Assembly: GCA_024644425.1 (NCBI GenBank)
Contig: JAHELA010000077.1
Location: forward strand, 1 to 7,348
From: Nitrosomonadaceae bacterium
GTDB lineage: Bacteria > Pseudomonadota > Gammaproteobacteria > Burkholderiales > Nitrosomonadaceae
Length of the DNA: 7,348 nucleotides
Direction of reading: 5' to 3'
Each line of letters opens with the position of its first letter. Within the stretch, counting starts at the first letter, position 1. The notes under the pieces were generated by a model. It had not been told where the DNA came from, did not search any database, and worked only from the letters and a program-made list of their open reading frames with translations. A program made the translations under genes and the position numbers. This document shows, piece by piece, positions 1 to 7,182 of this stretch.

Positions 1-1386
1 TCACAGATGCAAAAGAATTTGCGATTACGTTACAAAGTTACGATGGCAACTCGTACATTTCTAGACCAACATGGTTTCATTGATGTGGAAACCCCGATGT
101 TAACTAAATCCACACCAGAAGGAGCACGTGACTATCTGGTTCCATCACGCATTAATACTGGCCAATTCTTTGCGCTTCCACAATCACCACAATTATTTAA
201 GCAATTATTGATGGTCTCAGGGCTTGATCGATATTACCAGATTACTAAATGCTTTCGTGATGAAGACCTACGTGCGGATCGTCAGCCAGAATTTACCCAA
301 ATTGATATCGAGACATCATTCCTTAACAAAACTGAAATTATGACGCTAATGGAAGAGATGATCTGTAATTTATTTAGTCATGTAATAAATGTTAATTTAC
401 ACACACCCTTCCCACGCCTGACATATTCTGAAGTAATGTCAAAATATGGATCTGATAAGCCTGATTTACGCATACCTTTAATGTTAACTGAGCTTACTGA
501 TGTAATGGAAAAAGTAGAATTCAAGGTATTCAGCGAAGCCGCTCAGAAACCTGATGGACGTGTAGCAGCGTTATGTGTATTTCAGGGTGGTGAACTATCA
601 CGTAAAGAAATAGATGACTACACTAGTTATGTTGGAACCTATGGAGCTAAAGGTCTTGCCTATATAAAAGTTAATGCTTTGAAAAAAGGAATTGAGGGAT
701 TACAGTCACCAATATTGAAGTTCTTGCCTGATGCCGTAGTAAAAACTATTCTTGAGCGTACTTGTGCCAAGGATGGCGATCTTATATTTTTTGGTGCCGG
801 TAAAAGCAAATTAGTTAATGAAGCATTAGGTGCATTACGTGTAAAAATTGGACATGATCGTGGTCTTCTTGAGCCAGGCTGGAAACCATTATGGGTCATA
901 GATTTTCCAATGTTTGAACGTATTGAAGAGGAGAATCGATGGCAGGCACTACACCATCCATTCACTTCTCCTGCAGACGGTCACGAGAATTTGCTGGAAA
1001 CCGACCCGGGTAATGCGCTATCAAAAGCTTTTGATATGGTACTAAATGGATCAGAAATTGGAGGAGGTTCTGTGCGTATTCATCGCCGAGAAATACAGTT
1101 AAAAGTATTTCATGCTCTAAATATCGGAGTTAAAGAAGCACGTGAGAAGTTTGGTTTTTTACTGGAAGCTTTACAGTATGGAGCACCGCCTCATGGTGGA
1201 ATTGCATTTGGACTTGACCGTATAGTAGCTATTATGACAGGTGCAGAATCAATACGTGATGTTATTGCATTTCCCAAAACACAGCGTACTCAGTGTTTGC
1301 TAACCCAAGCACCAAGCTCTGTGGATGAAAAGCAATTACGAGAGTTACACATAAGGCTAAAAGATACAGTAATAGAGAAGAACTGA
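1..1386 (+). CDS. aspS: Aspartyl-tRNA synthetase, 5'-truncated by the window edge
   Basis: This is a class II aminoacyl-tRNA synthetase that charges tRNA(Asp) with aspartate in the cytoplasm. The reading frame is open from base 1, and two codons precede the first Met at position 7. That Met aligns inside the family, so it is internal and not the start. Compared with the roughly 590-residue bacterial enzyme, about 140 N-terminal residues (the OB-fold anticodon-binding domain) lie upstream. Numbering from the Met at 7, motif 1 is at about residues 16-30 (VETPMLTKSTPEGARDY follows). Motif 2 is at about 76-101, with FRDEDLRADRQPEFTQ. The bacterial-type GAD insertion lies at roughly 150-285, and motif 3 is at 391-411 (GIAFGLDR). 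The C-terminal IRDVIAFPKT and TQAPS signatures are intact, so the 3' end is complete. Whether the enzyme also charges tRNA(Asn) cannot be judged, because the deciding N-terminal residues are missing. Confidence 0.97.
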   Translation, partial: SQMQKNLRLRYKVTMATRTFLDQHGFIDVETPMLTKSTPEGARDYLVPSRINTGQFFALPQSPQLFKQLLMVSGLDRYYQITKCFRDEDLRADRQPEFTQIDIETSFLNKTEIMTLMEEMICNLFSHVINVNLHTPFPRLTYSEVMSKYGSDKPDLRIPLMLTELTDVMEKVEFKVFSEAAQKPDGRVAALCVFQGGELSRKEIDDYTSYVGTYGAKGLAYIKVNALKKGIEGLQSPILKFLPDAVVKTILERTCAKDGDLIFFGAGKSKLVNEALGALRVKIGHDRGLLEPGWKPLWVIDFPMFERIEEENRWQALHHPFTSPADGHENLLETDPGNALSKAFDMVLNGSEIGGGSVRIHRREIQLKVFHALNIGVKEAREKFGFLLEALQYGAPPHGGIAFGLDRIVAIMTGAESIRDVIAFPKTQRTQCLLTQAPSSVDEKQLRELHIRLKDTVIEKN

Positions 1387-1451
1387 GGTATTAATGTTAA
1401 TTAGGTTTAAGAACATTATATGGTCCCACTTTGTAATTCTGATCAGATATC

Positions 1452-1910
1452 ATGGAGAAATATAAGTCGCCTATTTCTGTTCTGGTAGTGATTCATACTC
1501 CTGACTTGCAGGTCTTGTTGCTAGAACGAACTGATCACCCCGGTTATTGGCAGTCAATAACAGGTAGCCAACACAGAGGGGAGACGCTAATACAAACTGC
1601 AAAGAGGGAGATCTCGGAAGAAACAGGACTGGATACAACTAGTTTTGTGTTGACCAACTGGAATTTTTTGAATAAATATGAAATTTTTCAAGAATGGCGA
1701 TGGCGTTATGCTCCAGAAGTATCACAAAATACTGAACATACTTTTGGTTTACTTGTACCAGAACCCATTCCGGTCACCATATCAGCAAGAGAACACTTGA
1801 GCTACGGATGGTTTCCACAGAAAGAGGCTGCGGAAAAAGTTTTCTCATGGAGTAATGCAGAAGCGATACAAAAATTGCATCCTACAAACAATAATAGTAA
1901 TGCACTTTAA
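1452..1910 (+). CDS. nudB: Dihydroneopterin triphosphate diphosphatase (Nudix hydrolase NudB)
   Basis: NudB removes pyrophosphate from 7,8-dihydroneopterin triphosphate, an early step of folate synthesis, in the cytoplasm. The 152-residue protein has a perfect Nudix box: G38, E44, then R52-E53-I54-S55-E56-E57-T58-G59-L60. E53, E56 and E57 are the expected metal ligands. Features shared with E. coli NudB beyond the box are SPISVLVVI at the N-terminus, YWQSITGS just before the box, RYAPEVSQNTEH at about 85-96, and EHLSYGW and SWSNAEAI near the end. These favour NudB over a generic Nudix protein. The start is well fixed: an in-frame TGA lies at 1440-1442 and ATG 1452 is the first start codon after it. 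No Shine-Dalgarno sequence precedes it. It follows aspS by 65 bp, an adjacency familiar from proteobacteria. The last ten residues are an Asn-rich tail. Confidence 0.93.
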   Translation: MEKYKSPISVLVVIHTPDLQVLLLERTDHPGYWQSITGSQHRGETLIQTAKREISEETGLDTTSFVLTNWNFLNKYEIFQEWRWRYAPEVSQNTEHTFGLLVPEPIPVTISAREHLSYGWFPQKEAAEKVFSWSNAEAIQKLHPTNNNSNAL

Positions 1911-1932
1911 AAATATATAAGAACCTATATTT
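1911..1932. repeat. AT-only inverted repeat just after nudB
   Basis: AAATATA (1911-1917) and TATATTT (1926-1932) are perfect complements around an 8-base loop. They begin at the first base after the nudB stop codon. The stem contains no G or C and no T-run follows, so it is not a classical terminator. It may slow or protect the nudB mRNA 3' end, or it may be chance in AT-rich spacer. Confidence 0.3.
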
Positions 1933-1978
1933 AGTATTTATGTCTTATTGAAGTAACCCATTTTTCTCGTTGTGTATT

Positions 1979-1982
1979 GGAG
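1979..1982 (+). promoter_or_regulatory. Ribosome binding site of nadA (decides the start)
   Basis: GGAG lies 5 bases before ATG 1988. This supports that ATG over the in-frame TTG at 1970 and GTG at 1982, since the GTG would overlap the GGAG itself. It is one of only two clear Shine-Dalgarno sequences in the window. Confidence 0.7.
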
Positions 1983-1987
1983 TGACT

Positions 1988-3088
1988 ATGCAAGCTGAAG
2001 CTATTGAGTTTGAACAATTTGACATGTTACAGGATGACGCCTGTGAAAAGCGTATAGTTGAAGCAAAAGCTGCACTAGGAAAGCGCGCGATAATACTTGC
2101 ACACCACTATCAACGAGCAGATGTTTATAAACATGCGGATCTTACAGGTGACTCCCTTGGACTTTCTCGTCTAGCTAGTCATGCTGATGCAAAATACTTA
2201 GTATTTTGTGGTGTACATTTCATGGCTGAAGTTGCCGATATTCTGTCCAAATCAGAGCAAATTTCTATTCTGCCTGACCTCTCAGCAGGATGCTCTATGG
2301 CCGATATGGCAGATCTCCCTAAGGTAGAGCGGGTTTGGCGTGAGCTGGAAAAAGTACTTGATCCTAACGAGACTATCACACCTGCAACTTATATTAACTC
2401 TGCAGCAGATCTGAAAGCATTCTGCGGAAAACATGGCGGTATCGTCTGTACTTCAAGTAATGCCATAGAAATTTTACAATGGTCTTTTTCACGTCGTGAA
2501 AAGGTATTATTCTTCCCTGATCAACACCTAGGGCGTTGGAGTGGACACAAACTAGGAATTTCACTTGATGAAATGCCAGTTTGGGACTTTGATGAGCCTA
2601 TGGGTGGGCTTACTCAAGAGCAGATAAGAAAAGCCAAAATGCTACTGTGGAAAGGACATTGCTCAGTTCATCAAATGTTTCAACCACAGCACATTTTGCG
2701 TTTCCGGAACCAATATCCAGATGGCCTAGTAATTTCACATCCAGAATGCAGCTTTGAAGTTTGTAATAATTCTGACTACGTAGGGTCTACCGAATTTATC
2801 ATTAATACCATCCGCGAAGCAAAGAGAGATACCCGCTGGCTGGTGGGCACGGAGTTAAACCTAGTCAGCCGGATCGCTGAGGAATTTAAACCTCAAGGAA
2901 AAATTATACAATTCATGTCTCCAACAGTATGCATGTGCTCAACTATGGCTCGTATTGATCCACAACATCTTGCTTGGACACTAGAAAATCTTGTAGCTGG
3001 AAAAATTGTAAATCAGATTAAAGTGCCAGATACGGAAGCTAAGTTTGCTAAGCTCTCCCTTGAACGAATGCTGGAAGTTTCTAAGTAG
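1988..3088 (+). CDS. nadA: Quinolinate synthase NadA
   Basis: NadA condenses iminoaspartate with dihydroxyacetone phosphate to give quinolinate, the second step of de novo NAD synthesis. It uses an oxygen-sensitive [4Fe-4S] cluster held by three cysteines. From ATG 1988 the protein has 366 residues. The N-terminal substrate motif ILAHHYQ is at about 36-42, followed by DLTGDSLGLSR. Cluster cysteines are C102 (LSAGCSM) and C225 (WKGHCSVH). The third is C315 or C317 in the CMCSTMARI stretch. HPEC at 251-254 and VGSTEFI at 265-271 also match the family. The protein is somewhat longer than the 347-residue E. coli enzyme and resembles the long proteobacterial form. The usual partners nadB and nadC are not in the window. 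Gaps of 77 bp upstream and 68 bp downstream leave its co-transcription with the neighbours uncertain. Confidence 0.95.
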   Translation: MQAEAIEFEQFDMLQDDACEKRIVEAKAALGKRAIILAHHYQRADVYKHADLTGDSLGLSRLASHADAKYLVFCGVHFMAEVADILSKSEQISILPDLSAGCSMADMADLPKVERVWRELEKVLDPNETITPATYINSAADLKAFCGKHGGIVCTSSNAIEILQWSFSRREKVLFFPDQHLGRWSGHKLGISLDEMPVWDFDEPMGGLTQEQIRKAKMLLWKGHCSVHQMFQPQHILRFRNQYPDGLVISHPECSFEVCNNSDYVGSTEFIINTIREAKRDTRWLVGTELNLVSRIAEEFKPQGKIIQFMSPTVCMCSTMARIDPQHLAWTLENLVAGKIVNQIKVPDTEAKFAKLSLERMLEVSK

Positions 3089-3156
3089 ATTATTAATACA
3101 AGAACAAGTACTTTATCAATACATACTATAACTAAACTAACTCTATCGTTCGTCAC

Positions 3157-3909
3157 ATGCTCGATAAGCTCCATATAGCAACATACAATATCCATAAGGG
3201 ATTTTCACATTTCAACCGACGCATGATGATACACGAGCTACGTGATCGTTTGCGAACTATCAATGCTGATGTAATTTTCCTACAAGAAGTAGTTGGTCAT
3301 CATACAGGTCACTCTAACCGTTATGAAAATTGGCCTAATAGTCCACAACACGAGTTTCTGGCTGATTCCGTATGGCCCGATTTTGCATATGGAAAAAATG
3401 CAATGTATGACGAAGGACATCACGGTAATGCAATTCTTAGCCGTTATCCCATAATACATTGGGACAATGAAGATGTTTCTACTCACCGATATGAAAGACG
3501 TGGCATGCTTCACTGCGAAATTAATGTCCCTAGCTGGAATAAGAATCTGCATTGTGTTTGTATCCATTTAGGACTATTTAAACGTGGAAGGCAGAAACAA
3601 TTACTAGCTCTAAAACGACGAATTGAGAAACTGGTTCCTGCACATGCACCGCTGATTATTGCTGGTGATTTTAATGACTGGCGAGAAATGGCAAATCACA
3701 CCTTGATTGAACGACTAGGCTTAACTGAAGTTTTTGAGCTGACCGGTGGTAAGTCAGCACGTACCTACCCATCGTGGTTGCCACTATTCCGCCTTGATCG
3801 AATTTATGTACGTGGCTTTTATGTGGAAAACACCCAAGTTCATCGAGGGCGTCCATGGTCGAAAATTTCTGATCATGCTGTATTGTCAGCTAGGATGGTT
3901 CAGAAATGA
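3157..3909 (+). CDS. Endonuclease/exonuclease/phosphatase (EEP) family protein, YbhP-like
   Basis: This is a 250-residue metal-dependent hydrolase of the EEP superfamily (DNase I, exonuclease III, sphingomyelinase and inositol-phosphatase fold). Family residues are all visible: N11 (TYNIHKG), Q43-E44 (metal-binding Glu), GNAILSRY at 90-97, H137 (CIHLGL), D171 and N173 (AGDFND), D214 (LDRIY) and S238-D239-H240 at the C-terminus. There is no signal peptide or membrane segment. The substrate cannot be read from sequence. The context is the best clue: the stop codon overlaps the clsB start by 4 bp (ATGA, 3906-3909), the same pairing as E. coli ybhP with clsB (ybhO). A role with phospholipids or their head groups is therefore plausible but inferred. 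The start is fixed by an in-frame TAA at 3133-3135, with ATG 3157 the first start after it. No Shine-Dalgarno sequence is visible. Confidence 0.9.
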   Translation: MLDKLHIATYNIHKGFSHFNRRMMIHELRDRLRTINADVIFLQEVVGHHTGHSNRYENWPNSPQHEFLADSVWPDFAYGKNAMYDEGHHGNAILSRYPIIHWDNEDVSTHRYERRGMLHCEINVPSWNKNLHCVCIHLGLFKRGRQKQLLALKRRIEKLVPAHAPLIIAGDFNDWREMANHTLIERLGLTEVFELTGGKSARTYPSWLPLFRLDRIYVRGFYVENTQVHRGRPWSKISDHAVLSARMVQK

Positions 3910-5096
3910 AGGTACCTGACTTTGTCGAAGGCAATCGTATTACCCTACTACGTAACGGCTTAGAATACTTTCCCGCATTAGAGTCTGCTATTGATAACGC
4001 ACAGCATGAAGTGCATCTAGAGACCTATATTTTTGAATATGATGCTACTGGTATTCGTATTTCGGAAGCATTGAAAAGAGCCGCAAAGCGTAATGTTACG
4101 GTCCGTCTTTTAGTTGACGGATTCGGTTCTCAAGATTTACCAAAAAAAGTAATACAGGATTTGCTAAATGCAGGCGCACAGGTCCTCATTTTCAGAAAAA
4201 ATATTTCACCCCTTACGCTAAGGCGCAACCGGTTACGTCGGATGCATCGAAAGCTGGCGACAGTTGATAAAAGCATTGCTTTTGTTGGCGGAATTAACGT
4301 CATAGATGATCTCAACCATCCTAAACCACTACCACCACGTTTCGATTTTGCGATATCAATAGAAGGTCCACTACTAAGTAAAATTATCTTGGCCGCCAAG
4401 CATTTATGGATGGTAGTAGCATTGGCACAATTTAAGAAAGACTGGGTAAGATACGAGAAAATACCATATTCTAATATCCAGCCAAGTGGCAGCCAACTTG
4501 GTGCACTCGTAATACGTGATAATTTTCGTCATAGACATGATATAGAAGAAGTGTACCTCCACGCTATCACTAATGCGTGCAGTGAAATCATTATAGCCAA
4601 CTCTTATTTTTTACCAGGCATTAATCTCCGTCATGCCCTTAGCAATGCAGCTCGACGTGGTTTACGTGTAGTGCTGCTCTTACAAGGCAAAATAGAGTAT
4701 CACTTGCAACATTATGCAACTCTCGCGCTATATGGAAGCTTGCTAGATGCCGGTATTGAAATTTATGAATACCACAAAAGTTATTTACACGCAAAAGTAG
4801 CCGTGATTGACCAACAGTGGTCTACTGTAGGGTCCTCTAATATTGATCCGTTCAGTTTGCTACTAGCGCGTGAAGCTAATGTGATCGTAGATGACAAATC
4901 TTTTGCGACTCAACTACGAATCTGTTTAGAAAAAGCTATGGCAGAGGACTCAACACGCATCTTGCAAGAAAAATGGAAGGACCAATCATGGATTAATCGT
5001 TCAATGAGCTGGATAAGCTACTATATAGTTCGTGTTTTGGGTGGCATGGTAGGTTATGACAGAAAACCTAACAATCCAGAATATGAAAAACTATAG
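3906..5096 (+). CDS. clsB: Cardiolipin synthase B (phospholipase D family)
   Basis: This membrane-associated phosphatidyltransferase makes cardiolipin from phosphatidylglycerol; E. coli ClsB can also form phosphatidylglycerol from phosphatidylethanolamine and glycerol. The 396-residue protein carries two HKD motifs. The first is H114, K116 and D121 (MHRKLATVD), followed by GGIN. The second is H295, K297 and D302 (LHAKVAVID), followed by GSSNID at 309-314. Shared ClsB features are EGNRITLLRNG at the N-terminus, LETYIF at 38-43, IIIANSYFLPG at 228-238 and AREANVIV at 321-328. It lacks the two N-terminal transmembrane helices of ClsA and is close to the 413-residue E. coli ClsB. A hydrophobic stretch at about 367-384 could contact the membrane. 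The start overlaps the upstream EEP stop (ATGA), and AGGA at 3892-3895 lies 10 bases upstream. The two proteins are probably translationally coupled. Confidence 0.93.
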   Translation: MKVPDFVEGNRITLLRNGLEYFPALESAIDNAQHEVHLETYIFEYDATGIRISEALKRAAKRNVTVRLLVDGFGSQDLPKKVIQDLLNAGAQVLIFRKNISPLTLRRNRLRRMHRKLATVDKSIAFVGGINVIDDLNHPKPLPPRFDFAISIEGPLLSKIILAAKHLWMVVALAQFKKDWVRYEKIPYSNIQPSGSQLGALVIRDNFRHRHDIEEVYLHAITNACSEIIIANSYFLPGINLRHALSNAARRGLRVVLLLQGKIEYHLQHYATLALYGSLLDAGIEIYEYHKSYLHAKVAVIDQQWSTVGSSNIDPFSLLLAREANVIVDDKSFATQLRICLEKAMAEDSTRILQEKWKDQSWINRSMSWISYYIVRVLGGMVGYDRKPNNPEYEKL

Positions 5097-5114
5097 CACT
5101 TATTAATAACATAG

Positions 5115-5134
5115 AATTTTAATTTTTTAAAATT
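5115..5134. repeat. Perfect AT-only inverted repeat in the clsB-sua5 gap
   Basis: AATTTTAA (5115-5122) and TTAAAATT (5127-5134) pair perfectly around a TTTT loop. The site is 18 bases after the clsB stop. It contains no G or C and lacks a trailing T-run, so termination here would be weak. It could also be a bent or easily melted DNA site. The rest of the 168-bp gap (5097-5264) is AT-rich; I see no convincing promoter pair and no ORF in it. Confidence 0.35.
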
Positions 5135-5264
5135 ATTGAGCAGAATTTCAATCTACTAATAATACTAGTATCGATTTAGTGTACGTTTAAAAACAAGTAG
5201 TAAAATAAGTGTTTTGAGTCAAGATTAACAGAAGGTTCTTTTAAAATACATAAATACTGTTGTG

Positions 5265-6284
5265 ATGCCAAAAACGTCTAATCAAATTGCTTCTGCCGTT
5301 TCCCTCTTAAAGGAAGGAAAAATAGTGGCCTTCCCGACCGAGACAGTATATGGCCTAGGCGCAGATATCTCTATTCCTTCTGCAATAAATCGTATTTTTG
5401 AGATTAAGGGTAGGCCCACAAATCATCCCCTAATTATTCATTTTTCCGAAATATCCCAACTTGAACGCTGGGCGCAAAAAATACCCAAAGCAGCTTTACA
5501 ACTTGCAAAATACTTCTGGCCTGGACCTCTGACGCTGATTCTACCACGTACGGATCGTGTACCATTAAATGTAACTGGTGGACAAAATATGGTGGGTCTT
5601 AGAATACCTAATCACCCCATTGCACTTGCTTTGCTTAAAGCAATGGGACCTGAAAAAGCACTAGCTGCGCCTTCCGCAAACCGCTTTGGACGGATTAGCC
5701 CTACAACAGCAAATCATGTATTTGATGAGCTAGGCAATACTGTTGATATGATTCTGGATGGCGGCTCATGTAAAGTTGGCCTAGAAAGTACTATTGTTGG
5801 ATTCAACAATAATACTGTTACAGTCCTACGACCAGGTAGTATTCAACCAACGAAACTAGCAGAAGTAATAGGTAAAAATGTAATTTTTCCAAAGAGCAAG
5901 AATCTTAGTTTGCGTGTGTCTGGTTCACTAGATTCTCATTACGCCCCAGTAACTCCTCTTGAGATTTGGCTAACTAAGCCATTATTTGAACGTGCTTTAG
6001 AACTACAAAAACAAGAATTGCATATTATAATGTTAGGGTGGTCAAAAGTATTTCTGAATTGGGGAGAAAATAAAGACTTTGTACTATTTTCCATGCCCAC
6101 AGATCCAGAGGTCTACGCAAATAAGCTGTATGCAACTTTGCGCCAGTTTGACAATGGACAGTATGATCGCATTTTATTAGAAGCACCTCCCAATAATCCC
6201 TCCTGGATGGCAATTATAGATCGTTTACAACGTGCAAGTTGCGTACCTTTCATCGAAGCAGCTCAACAACCTAAGTATCGTTAA
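5265..6284 (+). CDS. sua5: Threonylcarbamoyl-AMP synthase, long (Sua5/YwlC) form
   Basis: The enzyme makes threonylcarbamoyl-AMP from threonine, bicarbonate and ATP. The TsaB-TsaD-TsaE machinery uses this to form t6A at position 37 of ANN-decoding tRNAs. From ATG 5265 the protein has 339 residues. The YrdC catalytic domain spans about 8-195, with FPTETVYGLG at 23-32, KGRPTNHPL at 48-56, FWPGPLTLIL at 84-93, APSANRFGRISPT at 135-147, ESTIV at 174-178 and RPGSI at 189-193. The conserved linker SGSLDSHYAP is at 219-228, and a Sua5 domain follows at about 229-339. The linker and extra domain mark it as Sua5/YwlC and not the short TsaC of E. coli. An in-frame GTG at 5262 directly precedes the ATG; ATG is preferred, although no Shine-Dalgarno sequence supports either. 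An AGAAGG at 5230-5235 is about 30 bases away, too far to serve. cbbY follows 25 bp downstream. Confidence 0.93.
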   Translation: MPKTSNQIASAVSLLKEGKIVAFPTETVYGLGADISIPSAINRIFEIKGRPTNHPLIIHFSEISQLERWAQKIPKAALQLAKYFWPGPLTLILPRTDRVPLNVTGGQNMVGLRIPNHPIALALLKAMGPEKALAAPSANRFGRISPTTANHVFDELGNTVDMILDGGSCKVGLESTIVGFNNNTVTVLRPGSIQPTKLAEVIGKNVIFPKSKNLSLRVSGSLDSHYAPVTPLEIWLTKPLFERALELQKQELHIIMLGWSKVFLNWGENKDFVLFSMPTDPEVYANKLYATLRQFDNGQYDRILLEAPPNNPSWMAIIDRLQRASCVPFIEAAQQPKYR

Positions 6285-6309
6285 AACAAAATAATTTATA
6301 TGCTTCCCA

Positions 6310-7086
6310 ATGGAAAAGGTTAACGAAAATAATATTTCTGCGGTATTGTTTGATGTTGATGGAACCCTGGTTGATACTGAGCGTGATGGCCATCGTATAG
6401 CTTTCAATGCTGCATTTACAGAACTTGGTCTTACATGGCACTGGAATGTTGAACTTTATGGAGAATTATTGAAGATTACTGGAGGGAAAGAACGTATCCG
6501 TTACTACCTAGAAAAATATGTACCTGATGAAATAAAAACGAATAATTTAGAAAACTGGATCACAGATTTACACATGATTAAAACAAGACACTTTGTAGCT
6601 TTGCTTAAAAGTGGCCAAATCCCATTACGTCCAGGTGTCGCTCGTCTAATAAAAGAGTTACGCAACGCCAAAATAAAAATTGCTATTGCAACAACTACCA
6701 CACCTGAGAATGTAACCACGTTGCTAAAGTCTACATTAGGCGAAGAATCTCCGGCTTGGTTTGATGTCATTGCTGCTGGAGATATTGTTCCCCAAAAAAA
6801 ACCCGCTCCGGATATTTATCTTTGGGTACTTGAGCGACTTGGATTGCCTCCAAAACAATGTATCGCAGTCGAAGATTCTGAATGTGGGCTGAAAGCATCT
6901 CTAGCAGCAGGTATTAACACAGTTATTACGGTGAGCAATTATACAGTGCTACAAAATTTTAATGGAGCGGCCATCACTTTATCTGATTTAGGTGAGTCGT
7001 CAAAACCATTTACTATTTTGACAGGAGATGCTTATGGAAGCAGATGGGTAGACATTCAATTGCTAAATAAACTTAATTCTCGGTGA
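6310..7086 (+). CDS. cbbY: CbbY-type HAD phosphatase (xylulose-1,5-bisphosphate phosphatase)
   Basis: Characterised CbbY dephosphorylates xylulose-1,5-bisphosphate, a misfire product that inhibits Rubisco. The 258-residue protein is a HAD hydrolase with a helical cap. Motif I is FDVDGT, with nucleophile D15 and acid/base D17. Motif II is in the IAIATTTT strand (124-131), motif III is K164 in KKPAPDIY, and motif IV is E188-D189-S190. Signatures I recall from Rhodobacter CbbY are TGGKERI at 57-63 in the cap, HFVALL at 94-99, RPGVARLI at 107-114 and FDVIAAGDIV at 151-160. These separate it from phosphoglycolate phosphatase and beta-phosphoglucomutase, its nearest alternatives. The start is fixed by an in-frame TAA at 6292-6294, and no Shine-Dalgarno sequence is visible. 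The 25-bp gap suggests co-transcription with sua5. No other Calvin-cycle gene is in the window, so it sits outside any cbb operon here. Confidence 0.88.
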   Translation: MEKVNENNISAVLFDVDGTLVDTERDGHRIAFNAAFTELGLTWHWNVELYGELLKITGGKERIRYYLEKYVPDEIKTNNLENWITDLHMIKTRHFVALLKSGQIPLRPGVARLIKELRNAKIKIAIATTTTPENVTTLLKSTLGEESPAWFDVIAAGDIVPQKKPAPDIYLWVLERLGLPPKQCIAVEDSECGLKASLAAGINTVITVSNYTVLQNFNGAAITLSDLGESSKPFTILTGDAYGSRWVDIQLLNKLNSR

Positions 7087-7116
7087 AAAACTACACTTAT
7101 TCCTGCTATTTGACAC

Positions 7117-7137
7117 AATTTTCCAAAAATAAAAATT
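7117..7137. repeat. AT-only inverted repeat after cbbY
   Basis: AATTTT (7117-7122) and AAAATT (7132-7137) can pair around a 9-base loop, 30 bases after the cbbY stop. It lacks G or C and a T-run. Of the three AT-only inverted repeats in the window's gaps this is the weakest, and it is easily explained by chance. Confidence 0.2.
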
Positions 7138-7182
7138 AAGTAGATTTACGACTAATTTAATGACTGTATTAGACAGAATCTT

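Noticed and set aside
660..965. Open minus-strand frame of about 100 codons inside aspS
   Set aside because: It lies wholly opposite a conserved synthetase, shows no recognisable motif and has no ribosome site. It is an antisense shadow, as are the similar minus-strand frames opposite nadA, the EEP gene, clsB, sua5 and cbbY.
1970..1987. TTG 1970 or GTG 1982 as an earlier start of nadA
   Set aside because: ATG 1988 has GGAG 5 bases upstream, while the earlier codons have no ribosome site and GTG 1982 overlaps the GGAG.
5214..5247. TTGAGT and TAAAAT as a promoter for sua5
   Set aside because: The spacer is 22 bases, too long for a sigma-70 promoter, and hexamers of this quality are common in such AT-rich DNA.
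7110..7115. Consensus TTGACA as a -35 promoter element after cbbY
   Set aside because: No acceptable -10 hexamer occurs at 16-18 bases downstream; the nearest candidate, TAGATT at 7141-7146, is 25 bases away.
7164..7176. CTGT-ATTAG-ACAG small hairpin
   Set aside because: It is only a 4-bp stem with no T-run or extension, as expected by chance.
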